Shown piece by piece: positions 11,877 through 22,786 of a DNA stretch of 64,000 nt. A program made the position numbers and the translations under genes. Under the pieces are notes generated by a model. The model had not been told where the DNA came from. It searched no databases and worked only from the letters and a program-made list of their open reading frames with translations. Within the stretch, counting starts at the first letter, position 1. The number at the start of each line of letters is the position of its first letter. This stretch comes from Aplectana chamaeleonis (Eukaryota; Nematoda; Chromadorea; Rhabditida; Cosmocercidae), in NCBI GenBank assembly GCA_029168955.1, contig JAPDOI010000273.1, positions 496,001-560,000 of the forward strand, in the 5' to 3' direction.

Positions 11877-12970
11877 TAGGGCTGGGATTCATGAAAGGCA
11901 AACCACGGTTACGGCTGGGCTAGCAGAGGAAACCGGCATTCACGAAAAATCTGGTTTGGTTACGGCTGGGCTACAATTGGGCTACGCGTAACCGCACCTC
12001 GGAGCTGCGGTTAACCGCGGTTAGCAGCGGTTTTGCGGCTTAGTCGTCGAATTGATGGTGTGCTGTATTAGTGCACAACAATAAGGAAACGCACCTTTTG
12101 CGAATACGCATAAAAACTTGATATCTTCGAGGCAAGCTGAAAATACAGAAATGCCGCCGTTATTGACTGCCACATTATAGGCCCTCTAGCCATAATGTGT
12201 TCCTCTCGATAACAACGAAAATTCTCAGAATCATCAACCTCATCTGTAAGTTTTATGTATGTTGCCCATGGCTAACCAAAATCTTTATGCCTGTCCTCCC
12301 TGCTCTCGCTCTCTTCTTTATTTTATAGCACATCGTTGTTCTTTTTGCTTCCACTTTTTGTTCCTAATTCTTGTCTTCCGTGCGCTGACCATTTACCGAG
12401 CAGCCACAGGCTCTTCGCTGGGGTTTCTCCCCCATTTCGGCTCCGAATTCCCTCAGTTTTTCCTCAGAATTTTTTCCCAGCACTTTTCGTACACGTTTTC
12501 GTCATTTTTCTGTTGGAAAACCCTAACTTGGTTTGGTACTGTGATGCATGATTTGGTTTTTTCGCATTTACAACGTTTTCTTCTACTTTTTTTCCGAAGC
12601 GCCCACTTGGATTTCAAATGTTAATGTTTTTTACAAGGTTCTATGATCAACCTGGGTTTTCTCGATGTTTGAAGAAGAAGATAAAGCACAAGGCAGACAA
12701 AAATAAGAAGTTAAAAAGCAAGCAAAATTAGCAATCATGTGCAATAAAAACAGTGACGGGTTAGGGAAATTCCGACCCGAGTGCCAATATTGATTTTCTC
12801 CAATCGAGATTCTCGGCGTCAATTGAGTGGCAAGTACTTGGCCGCGGAATGGTTAGCCACCCAACCGCGATGGGGCGGTTGTGAATGCCGGTTCGCGGTT
12901 TGGCTACCGCTGGGGTTGCTGCCCTAACCAAACCCAAACCTAGCCGGCTGCATTCATGAATCCCAGCCTA
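11877..12970. mobile_element. TIR element with TAGGGCTGGGATTCATGAA ends
   Basis: The left end TAGGGCTGGGATTCATGAA and right end TTCATGAATCCCAGCCTA are inverted copies. GC-rich ACGGCTGGGCTA and GCGGTTAACCGCGG-like words cluster near the ends. The interior of about 1.1 kb has no recognised protein, although it holds a 121-codon frame at 12,259-12,624. No target duplication is obvious. Nested in the 5.2-kb element. Confidence 0.65.
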
Positions 12971-14497
12971 GATTCCCGGGGCTTTGGAGGTATCTCGTCT
13001 AATTTTATCGCGAGAATTTACATAAACTACGGACACATTAGCCCCAGTTGGTGGAATTTTAGCTACGTCACCTTCAAGAACTACGTAAATTCCTGCCGAG
13101 AATGCGGGAAAAAGGGTGGAAGATTCTCGCCTTGATCGATCCACCCTGTCCTGATCAGTACTATAGGGCGATCTCCGCTGCGATCGACCGCACTGCCGTT
13201 TCTTCCCACGGCCTGCAGCGTCCCCACGGTCAAATGTATCGTTGGCACGGTCTTCCAGAGAGCAGTTCGGGGTCACCCTCCACAATCAGCCACAGAGTAT
13301 CGAGTAATCGATTCGCGAGAGGACTGGACCAGCACTACGAACGGCATCCATGCGTTCAGCGTAGCCAACGCGGGATGAGATCGCTGTTCAACACAGGCTG
13401 TCGCTAATCCCATAACATGGCTGAGCAGGCCGTTGCGGCCGGTGACCAAAATTTTACGACCCCTCTGTGGACCAAAATTTTTACAACCCCCCCCCCCTTC
13501 TTGGGATGAAAAAAATTTCACGACCAAAATCGTGGCTCCTAAAAATAGTACTAAATCTCTTTAATTTCACATCTTGAAGTCCACATAACTCGCTACCTTC
13601 GCAGAATTATTCCTTTTTTAAGCCAATCCTCGTTGGGACCGGCGTTGAGCCACAGATACAACCCGGGGGTTACCGACGCAACGGTTATTTTTCATGGATA
13701 AAATTGAAAAAAAAAAGAATTTACTTACCACTTACTAACTACGCGACTTACTACTACTACCTCATTCTACCTTTCCAAGTGGTTGGAAGCTAAACGCCAT
13801 ATTTTCCGAAAATTTTACGAGCCCACTCCCCCCCCTCAGTTTTTCATTTTGTTCAAAATTACCGGAATTTTTACGACCTCCCCCGTTGCGCCCTGTCGCA
13901 AGCCTGCCCAACCCTGGCCCATAAATTCTCGCAACAATTAAGGCGAGAATTCAAAAGCTTAGCGACAGCGAGATCGAAATCGAGAATTTTGCCTATGTTT
14001 TTGCTTGGAGTATGCTTAGAGCTTGCACCCTTATACCTTTGATGCAGTATAAGCGGGCTTTAGCGAGCGTCGCGAGGACCCGAAAATCCCTGCACTACGG
14101 AATTAGAGAGCGTAATAGGCCGCTCCCTTGAAGGCATTTTGCTACCCACGGGCAGAGTTTTGAGCTGTTGAATACGAAAGGAAAACTTGACAGACGCACA
14201 GAAGGGTGCCCACAACGATCCATCGGTCGCACGAAATTATGTATGGTGCCTCTATAGTCTGGACACGCACCGTAGTCGTCCAACAAATAGCCGAAGTCTG
14301 TCAGCAACATCAATAAGGTTTCTTGAAAAAAAAATCGCTCCCATCTGACCTACACCCACAAAGTTTCTTCCAAAAGCAAATATAAATAAAAATTGTGTTT
14401 AAATAATAACTAAAATCTAATACAGATTCCCGGATGAGCGTAATTATTTTCGAGGAGTGTGATTGACAAGCAGTTTTTTTGTAGTGAGGTTGTAAGA
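12971..14497. other. Interior of the 5.2-kb element, right part
   Basis: No recognisable gene. It includes a run of C residues at about 13,483-13,496 with nearby AAATTTTTACGACC-like words repeated at 13,450-13,880. A 101-codon plus-strand frame (13,102-13,407) shows no family motif. Confidence 0.35.
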
Positions 14498-14921
14498 TCC
14501 GACTTTGCGACAATAGTCGGATTTTGAACTATTCGAATATCCGACGTTTCGACTGCAGTCGGATATAACCCTCTCGAATATTCGACTTTTCGACTGTAGT
14601 CGGATATCGCACTTTTTAGAATATTCGACTTTTCGAATGTAGTCGGATATCGCACTTTTTCGAATATTCGACTTTTCGACTGTAGTCGGATATCGCACTT
14701 TTTCGAATATTCGACTTTTCGACTGTAGTCGGATATCGCACTTTTTCGAAGATTCGACTTTTCGACTGTAGTCGGATATCGGACTTTTTCGAATATTCGA
14801 CTTTTCGACTGTAGTCGGATATCGCACTTTTTCGAATATTCGACTTTTCGACTATAGTCGGATATAGCACTTTTTCGAATATCCGACTTTTCGAATAAAA
14901 AGTCGACTTTTTTATCCGACT
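14498..14921 (+). repeat. Right subterminal array of 43-bp repeats
   Basis: About nine units of the same 43-bp repeat as at 9,810-10,200. They lie in the same (direct) orientation although the terminal 12 bp are inverted. The last unit runs into AAAAAGTCGACTTTTTTATCC and then a partial palindromic CCGACTTAAACAGTCGG before the terminus. Confidence 0.92.
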
Positions 14922-14967
14922 TAAACAGTCGGATATTCATCCGATTATTCGATTCGGAACAAGTATA

Positions 14968-15890
14968 GTGGAGTGGGTTTCGAAACCAGAAATTACCAAG
15001 AAAATAAAAAAAAGAATCGAATTCGGAAATCAGAAGTGAAATTGAATCACATTCTGAATTATTGAAATTGATTGAATTTGTAGTATTGAAAAGTTGAACA
15101 TATTACCGAGCTCCCAAAACTTTAAATAAGCAAGAGTTTCCCAAAACAAAAACAAAATCAATTCGAAAAAAATGGGAAGTTCAAATCACAGTTAATTTTG
15201 AATTAAATTCAGAATTTTCGATTTTTGAATAAATTTTAAATGCTAAAAAATGAATCGGATGCAAAGTTTTTGAATTGAACTCGAATTCTCAAAATCTGAA
15301 AGAAATTGAATTTTTTCAAAAAAAAAACGAAAAAACTAAAATTAAATTTGGTAAATTATTGTGCATACATAAGTGTAAATAGCTCTTCAAAAGGTCACGA
15401 AGTTCGCATTGAGCCTGAAATGGGAAGTTTGCGAAAATTCTCCGAATTAGCGGAAAGTGCGCGGTGACAAGTCTGCAGCCCCTCAATTCAATTTAGACAA
15501 AGTCATTACATTCCAAAATTTAAACCTCAATACCAGTGATGTTTATTCCGTGAAACAACTACTCCGCCAATCTCTATTTACAATGTTTCTACAGAAGAAC
15601 GTTAGTGACTGACTCTTCTCGTGAGCATGCATGCGTTCGCCGAGAGGAGAGTAATTATCTCGGGCGCGCCCGTTTATGGCTCACCTCAGGTACTTCGAGT
15701 AGGCGAGCAGTACGAAAATGGACTTTCTCAGAACTTCTTTATCGAATCGGATAGAGGGCGACGCGTACATTCGAAGGGTACCACACACTATGGGGGAAAA
15801 TGGAGAAAGAAACGAGTTATGGCGAAAAGTCGCAAAAGTCGCGATTTCGCGACTTTCGCGACTTCTTTGAGTAAATTAGGGCGAGTATTG
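14968..15890 (-). mobile_element. Right arm, outer part, of the giant inverted-repeat element
   Basis: Reverse complement of 4,860 to about 5,773, resuming exactly after the second GTGGAGTG. The outer end is GGGCGAGTATTG followed by TA. Near the end, CGCGACTT-type words are expanded relative to the left arm (15,826-15,860). A related short element with the same ATTTACTCAAA subterminal motif lies at 48,337-48,859. Confidence 0.85.
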
Positions 15891-16073
15891 TACGTCGCGG
15901 CGCCGACAATCGGTTCACTCCCTCCTAACGACTTCCGTAACAGAATCACTTTTGAAAAAGCGTGGAGTCGTTGTGCCGCTGCGTATCGACTAGCGCTGTT
16001 TTATAAAGACGCTCAAGAGCACGCGCGTTGACAATGTCTATGGATGATATACTATCAGGAACGGCATCGCAAC

Positions 16074-17866
16074 CAGGGATGTGCGGAAATTGCCGTTTGC
16101 CGGTTGCCGATTGCCGGCCGTTTTTGGACGATTTTTGTCGATTGTCGTTTGCCGCTTTTCCTACCCTTTTTCGACAAAATTCGGCAAAAAATGAGTAATA
16201 AATATCAACCGCCGCGATTTGGACGCAAGGCCCATAGTAAACGGGCCGGGCCCTATTTTCAAATGATGACCCAGCTCTGTCGTCTTTTGGATAGAACTTT
16301 TGTGTCCTTATAATAGAACCCTCTAAAAAACAAATCAATTCAAATATCATTGTGTTCATACGGTACCGACGCTCCCACTCGAACGGGGAAATAGGCCTGA
16401 AGCCTTTCTCGCTCTTACTAGTTCTTCCGGAGCATGCAGCGCAGCGGTCACATGAAAAGCCCGGTGAACCTCACTGCTACCGGCCCGAAAAGAGATTGAC
16501 AGGCTATACGATAAAAACTCCAATTTAGGTGGTTCAAAGGCAGTGGTTGTGAAGGAAAAAGTTGCTGAGAAAACCTTAAAAAGTAGTTTGATTCGAGAAC
16601 AGCTCTTAACCGTGAAGGTTGTCCGCCGAAAAACGTGTCAGAATTAGAGTTTTAGGACCCCAATGCACATGTGCACAACGCCGCCCAAACCGCTCAAGTC
16701 TCGAGCTGTGTACAGTCTTATTTTATCGACGGTCACGGCCAGAAATGAATCTGAAGTTGAATAGTGAAACAGTTCACGGAAATGAGCAGGATAGTATATT
16801 TGACTAACTCGAGAGAATGAGAATATACTAGGGGGCCGGTTCAGCAGCCTCTTTTCATTGCTTCAACCCTTATTTTGAGCCTTTTAATGATCTCGGCACT
16901 GCAAATCAGCGATGCCAATCATGTAAAGTGGATCGTCCACATTCAAAAGCATACAAAGCTTAGGCTGTTGATACAACCTGAATTGGCGTTTTTTCCCCGC
17001 GGTTTTACATATGGGATCTACTAGTACTCTGAATTCAGAGTTTTTTCGAGGCCAATGTATGCAATCAAATGCCGCTTTGAAGTCGATGAAGACAATAACA
17101 GCACGTTTTCCACATCTGATTCGCTCCTCCATCAGTTGACGTAATGCGAAGATTCAAACGAAGATTGTTTCCACTAACACCACGGTGAGCTGAATTTTCA
17201 GTGCAATACCTGCTATAAAAAAAATTGTTGAACAGTAAAAACATTGAACGATTGTTTGTAAAGCAAAGATCAATCTGCGCTTTACAAACAAATTAACGAC
17301 TACAGTGTTGTTGTGGTGGTGGAAAAAATAACAAAAGAGTCTAAAAATGCGGTGTAGTTCTAACGGTATGAGTTTAATATCAAACTAAACCCGGGGTTTG
17401 AAAAATTGTTGAAAATTCTTCTATCAAGAAGTGCAAGACTTTTTTACTCGTAAGCCAATCATTTATGGCGATCTCAGTATCGCTGGAGTTATGGCTTCGG
17501 CCCTCCGAAAATGGTTGGCCACACAGAACCTCGAAAAATTGCTACCCTAGCACCAAGATATTCTGATTACCAGTTTTCAATGAGGTAGTCATACCGAAAC
17601 TGTTTTTTTAATGTCAGGTGCTGCACTGAAAAGTTCAACTCCACGTGGTGTTATTGGAAACGATTTGTTACTTTGTTATTTTACATACGAATGGTGCATG
17701 AAGAAATCAAACGTGTTTCTACTGTTACTTTTCGAACATTCGTATCCTTTTTTATACGAGGTTTTTAATTTTACCGTTTGTCGATTGCCGATTGCCGGCC
17801 ATTTTTGTGCAATTTTTGTCAATTGTCGTTTGCCGATTTTCGAAAATCGTTTGCCGCACATCCCTG
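16074..17866. mobile_element. hAT-like element with 8-bp target duplication
   Basis: The ends are CAGGGATGTGCGG and CCGCACATCCCTG, exact 13-bp inverted repeats of the hAT CAGGG type. ATCGCAAC flanks both sides (16,066-16,073 and 17,867-17,874). Subterminal GCCGATTGCCGGCC words recur near both ends, with TTGTCGTTTGCCG next to the right end. At 1,793 bp with no hAT transposase frame it is non-autonomous. It carries a reverse-transcriptase scrap on the minus strand. Confidence 0.93.
16884..17160 (-). pseudogene. Non-LTR retrotransposon reverse-transcriptase fragment
   Basis: The minus-strand frame reads LRQLMEERIRCGKRAVIVFI followed by DFKAAFDCIHWP. This matches the conserved RT block of RTE-like non-LTR elements, where D-x-KAAFD contains the first catalytic aspartate. 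Only this block and a short, unrelated-looking tail remain; the rest of the RT, the endonuclease and the 3' end are absent. It sits inside the hAT-like element, so it was either captured by it or inserted and then truncated. It cannot encode an active enzyme. Confidence 0.7.
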
Positions 17867-18134
17867 ATCGCAACTGTCCCAGTTCTGCCTTGTGTGTTTC
17901 TCATGCAACGCGCAGCGACTGGAAAAATGGGATCAAGTTGAACCATTCCGATTTTAACGTCCTTCCTGTGATCTGGCTTTCGATTTTCTTCGAATTCTGT
18001 GGTTTTCTCGTTGGGACGGTTTTCGAAATGACTCGAGAACGGCGTTTTTCCCGTGATCAAGTTTCAATATGTGAGAACTTCGAAATACTCGGTAGGTTTC
18101 GAGAGAAATATTTTGGATTTGATGTGTAATAGTC

Positions 18135-18400
18135 ATCGTGGTAGTTTTATAGTCACTATGGCACTCAAGGCGCCTGTATATTCATTGCTGTGTATGGCAA
18201 AGGTGAGTCGTCGCACCGCTCAAGGCAGTTGTGTAGGCATCGCGGCACTGACGGTAATTATGTAGTTGTCACGGCACTGACGGCAACCGTATTGCCATCG
18301 CGACACTCACGATATCTGTGTGGTCATCGCTGCGATTGTGTAGTCATCACGGCACTTACGGCGGATGTTATGACATCACGACTATCGCGGTGATCTTTCA
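18135..18400 (+). repeat. Degenerate tandem repeat of about 30 bp
   Basis: Repeated variations on GTAGTCATCGCGGCACTGACGG occur about eight times with heavy divergence. Open frames here (for example 18,190-18,393) are repeat artefacts. Confidence 0.7.
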
Positions 18401-18617
18401 GACTCCACGGTGTGCACTTCGACGAAGAATCATTGACTGCTGCACCCTATCGCTTTCCTGGATCTATATACAACTTCATGCCGCACTTACATATTCGGAT
18501 GTTGCCATGGGATAAGAATAGAGCCGTTTTCGACATGGGGGAGCGAATGCAGAGGCCTCACCCGGAGGGGAATTTCAGAGCAATGGCTTTAGTGCTTTGG
18601 GGCCGTGGCGGTGGTGG

Positions 18618-19219
18618 TTAAAGGCATCGTACACGATGAAAACCATATTTGGGTTTTTGATGTTTTCGTGTTGTACTATCCCTATAGTGACTAACGGTAG
18701 CAAAACGTCCCCTCAAAAACGTCAACTTTGAGAAAACCCATTTTTAGAAAGTTCATGGCAAATTTGAATTTCGCGCCGGCATCAACTTGTGATAGTTGCG
18801 CAGAGAATGCAAGGAACAGTTTTACGCTTCGTTCCTTGGCGCAGCGTTGGAAGCAATTCATCGAGGATGGCGCTCAACTACGCCTCCAGCGAAATAAAAA
18901 TGTGCTACCCACCTGCTGCGTCCAGTGCTGCCGGCTGCTTTCGATCGATGCCGAATTCGAAATCGACTGCCGTGTGTATTGCGCCCTGCGACGCGTCAAG
19001 GCACGCCCGCCGTCAGCAACCCAGGAGGTTTGTTCCTTGTGACAATGGATCGACCCCAAGGCCGGCCCCCCAAACCCAGGAAGCCATTTTGAGGTAAGCG
19101 AATCTTCACTCAGAGACGGTTTTGTAACTCCAAACTTTCTGAGTGACATTGTCATGGCCCACTAGTCCGAATGAACGCATAAACCCAAATTCGGTTTTCA
19201 TCGTGGACGATGCCTTTAA
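18618..19219. mobile_element. TIR element with TTAAAGGCATCGT ends
   Basis: TTAAAGGCATCGTACACGAT at the left and ATCGTGGACGATGCCTTTAA at the right form an imperfect inverted repeat that continues into AAAACC / GGTTTT. The 0.6-kb interior has frames up to 104 codons but nothing recognisable. The termini resemble the GAAGGCAGTGTTCACGAT family at 25.3 kb and 39.8 kb. Confidence 0.6.
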
Positions 19220-20014
19220 GGGCACTGTAGAAAAATCAGAAGTACAGAATGGTGAACAACTAAAATCGGAACAGAAACTTTCTGTTGGTGTATCGCAAAT
19301 GAACAAAGTAAGAGGAAATCTTGAAAACGGAGTAGCTATTTCCTCCGTTTCGTAATATCACGCACTTACGTGGCCGCTTTTGAAGTATGATATCGAGATA
19401 TGAAAAGAGGGAAGAACTTTCGGTTCAGAAAGGAAAGCTACTCTGCTATGTGTGCACTTTTTCCCTCTCAGTCTGGATAATCCATGTTGCAACGACGCAA
19501 GGTGGCTGCTGCAAGTCCGCAGCTCTGCCAGTGATGTAATTTCAAAAAATAATGTAATATAAATATAATATAAATAGTATGGCTCTGCTTCAACTATTGT
19601 TTTTCTTGTAGTTTTTCATCATGTTCAAAGACCTTATTCAGCACAGCGACGTTTACATGGACAATGGAGGCATACGGTTTCACGGCTTGCTTCGTTCCTT
19701 ACGTAGTGGCTTCGTCAGCACTTTTAGCAATTCTTATTCTCATTTATCCAGAGAGTACAATGGAGACAATATAGTATGGTTATCGGAAGTATAATAATTA
19801 TCCACATATGTACGGAGCTGTAGTTACGTGTTGTTTACTACTGAAGAGTGAATTTAATTTCTGATGTCATTGGGTTACGAAAGTCCGACTAACAGTGGGC
19901 ATGATTGCCAGTTTGCATCATCGGCGCGATTATAAAGCTGACACTAACCTATCCGCTTAGCAGAGGTGGACCAAATTCTGGAGCTAAGATTAGACGACCT
20001 ACAAAATCCGCGCT
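19220..20014. other. Unassigned sequence
   Basis: About 0.8 kb without a recognisable gene, RNA or repeat boundary. Confidence 0.35.
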
Positions 20015-20935
20015 AAGTTTTGTAAAAACGGGGAGCATTTTCCAAACTTGGCAAAAAAGCGTTCGATGCTAATAACTTTTTTGTGCGAAGACTTTTTTGG
20101 ATCTTGAAAACGCTATCATATTCACAGATCCAATTGCTACCTTATTATATGACCTGCGGGCCGAAGTTCTCTAAAATCGCTCTGTTTTTGAAGGAAATAA
20201 ATTTTACAATCGTTTATCAAAAACGTCGCGCGCGGCGAAGTGCGGCGAAACTTTGAGTAATAATTGTACAAGTTATAGTAGAACAATCTTCACGTTTTCT
20301 TCATGAGATAGATGCAAGTGGGACAATCGAAATTCGTGCAGGTAGAATTCCGGAAGTCCTTCATTAAACACGTTTGGAAACCTCCTGAAAAGTCTGGCTT
20401 GGGCTGCGTAAACCCCAAATTGTTAAATGAAGGAGTTGGGAAATTCTACCTGTACGAAACTCAAGAATATCCCACCTGTATCTCATGCATGAAGGAAACG
20501 TGGAGATGGGACAGGGGCTCTCTACATACCGAGGGAGGAGTTGTCTCGCCTCTTGCAGCGCTAATTCCACTCCGGACCGAATCGCATGAATTGAGTAGCG
20601 TCACATGTCGAACTGCAAAAACGGGACAACTCCTCCCTCCAAGTGTAGAGAGAGCCTTTCCCCGTGGAGATTGCTTTTCTATAACTTGCACAACTACTAC
20701 TGAAAATTTCGCCGCACCTTGCCGCGCGCGACGTTTTTGAAAAACCACCTCAAAAATAAATAATTCAAAAACAAATCGACTTAGGTAACATCGGTTCGCA
20801 AAGCACACGATTAGATAGGAACTTGAGCTGTGATTATGATAGCGTTTTCAGAATCCAAAAAAGTTCGTTCAAAAAAGTTACAGGCATCGGACGCTTTTTT
20901 GCCAAGTTTGGCAAATGCTCCCCGTTTTTACATAA
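20015..20935. repeat. Nested inverted-repeat structure
   Basis: The outer arms share ACGGGGAGCATTT and CTTGGCAAAAAAGCG (near 20,030-20,060, reverse complemented near 20,890-20,935) and the AAAACGTCGCGCGCGGC stretch (20,220 and 20,735). Between them lie two more inverted pairs: GTGCAGGTAGAATT at 20,337 with AATTCTACCTGTAC at 20,443, and GAGGGAGGAGTTGTC at 20,529 with GACAACTCCTCCCTC at 20,627. The frame at 20,312-20,740 (142 codons) runs through these palindromes and is not a credible gene. Confidence 0.75.
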
Positions 20936-21455
20936 CCTAGCGCGGGTCTTGTACTTGCTGATAGTGCAGCCTGGTAATCTCCTTCGGTTAGACGAATCAA
21001 CCGTGACGTTTCTGTAGGAACCTGCTACGGAGCAGCGTAAGGCAGTATTGTTTGATCTATAGTCATTACCCGCAGCAACCAGTCTCTCCCGTGCGTGAAA
21101 AGTGTATGCGTTTGCAGCTTCCTACAAAACAGATACGGAAAAAAATTTCTCGGAGTTGCATATTCGGCGGCAGATTTATTTATGGCGTGGTCGCAAAAGA
21201 ACCCTGGACATGCCTCAAGTTAACGCCCATTATGTATCCTTTCGCAGAAAAATGACTGTGCATAGCTGTGAATAGTCTTACTATTAGTATTATTGTTGTT
21301 GTGTCACGATTCGCTTGCCCTGAGCATGATCAAACGGTTGGATGACGATACGGTGGTACGTGAATATATTCATTAGACATGTATTGGATCGTTGCGAAAT
21401 CATTGCAGAATTTTCAAAATTCCTCTACTACAGTACATAATTTGTGCATAGCACT
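20936..21455. other. Unassigned sequence
   Basis: About 0.5 kb flanking the inverted-repeat structure; no gene, RNA or repeat recognised. Confidence 0.3.
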
Positions 21456-21952
21456 ACAGTTCCGAGCATATTTTTCTGCAAAAAAAAGCATTTCACGGCG
21501 TTTTTTGCGCTCAATAAGCGCCGCATCGCAATAACTCACCTAAAAATTGACGTAATGTGTTTTTCAGGTATTTTTCGTGTTCCTCTCAGTAAGGCGAATG
21601 CCATGGTATGTGTAGATAGCCTTTTTAATTTCGATAAGTTGTCAAAAAATGTGTATTTCCTTCGAAAACTCACATCGACCACAGGTCAAAACATGACAGA
21701 TTTCTGCTATCATGACGGTCTGATCAGTTCATAAGGAGGGGTTTAGAGGTGCAAATATGTAATTTTAGATAAACTTCTAGAGTTAAATGTATCTTTTCGT
21801 AAACTATCGTATAGAACTAAGTGACTGAAATCTAAAAATGACTTCAGAATGGAATTTGGACCACTGTGAAGCAAGGTATGGCGATGCGGCGCGTTGTGAG
21901 CGCAAAAAAAGGTCGCAAAACGCTTTCTTTGCAAAAATTTGCTCGGTACTGT
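21456..21952. mobile_element. CAGTACCGAGC miniature element, copy 1
   Basis: A 497-bp element with ends ACAGTTCCGAGCATATTTTT and GCTCGGTACTGT. The inverted complementarity extends through the GCGCCGCATCGC region. The same family occurs at 38,594-40,700 and 47,280-47,763. Copy 3 has TA on both sides, suggesting Tc1/mariner-type mobilisation. Confidence 0.85.
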
Positions 21953-22140
21953 CTTCAGTAACGTGCCCAAGGTGAAATATCGAGAGTGAGTAATGATACC
22001 ATTTCATTGTCTGCTTTGTAATATATAATTAAATTAAATTTCGCAACGACCCATTTTTCATAGAACTTCACATAATCATAGTGGATACCTAGGTGATGAG
22101 AAGAATATTTGTGTGTTTGGCTAGCGTTCTGTTCGAGAAA

Positions 22141-22298
22141 ACCTAAACAGGCAGCAGCGACCGTTTATCCATACGTGTTCCACCACACTGTTTTGCCATT
22201 GGAGGTGTTCTACGAGTGTCATGTACCAACGTGCCAACTTCATGCGTATTCAGCTTGATAAACGATGTGGATAAACGGTCGCTGCTGCCTGTTTAGGT
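22141..22298. mobile_element. Short palindromic element with 31-bp perfect arms
   Basis: The left arm at 22,141-22,171, starting ACCTAAACAGGCAGCAGCG, is the exact reverse complement of the right arm at 22,268-22,298. The 96-bp loop is unrelated. Length and structure fit a miniature inverted-repeat element. Confidence 0.85.
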
Positions 22299-22786
22299 AT
22301 CATTCGCTCTCGAATCATTTGTAAAAAAAAACGAGTTTGGCACTAGATACATTGCTATAGACTTCGCCCAATTTAGCCCAGTGATGAGCGTGATTCAAAC
22401 CCTACTCACCGATGTGTCGCGAACGCCGCACGGCCGCCGCAAATGATTTCGCTGGACTAGATCTGGAGGTAGGCCTATAGCGCGTCCCGGAATGCTCTGT
22501 ACGAACGTGGAAGAGTTGCTGAACTTAAAAGAGCCCGGTGCTTGTAACATTCTCTAATAAAGATTCTATCAAAATCGAAGATGCGGTTGTATATCAAGGT
22601 TCAGATTTCTATAGTCTACGACAATCAAAAAAAGCGGTCGCGTAGTAGCTTATCTCCACAAAGCATGCTGTAAGCAGCGCCCTCATCGATGGAATTTTTC
22701 CTTGAAACGGTGAATCCCCCCCCGGCACACATTATAAATACACTTGAAATCTTTATCATAGATACACACAGGAAGAATACGGAAAA
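22299..22786. other. Unassigned sequence
   Basis: About 0.5 kb with no recognised gene. It includes a short C run at about 22,725. Confidence 0.3.

Larger units (their letters stand above)
9783..14967. mobile_element. 5.2-kb TIR element with 8-bp target duplication and subterminal arrays
   Basis: The ends read TATACTTGTTCC and GGAACAAGTATA. They are flanked by an identical 8-bp GTGGAGTG at 9,775-9,782 and 14,968-14,975. The opposite arm of the host element carries the same site once, as CACTCCAC at 5,766-5,773, so both boundaries are confirmed by an internal empty site. Arrays of a 43-bp repeat lie just inside each end. An 8-bp duplication points to hAT-type (or P-type) transposition, but the TIR is not a classical CAGGG end and I find no transposase, so it is probably non-autonomous. 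At least two other TIR elements are nested inside. Confidence 0.85.

Noticed and set aside
20312..20740. 142-codon frame as a gene
   Set aside because: It lies across three inverted-repeat pairs; an overlapping frame on the other strand is of similar length, as expected for palindromic DNA.
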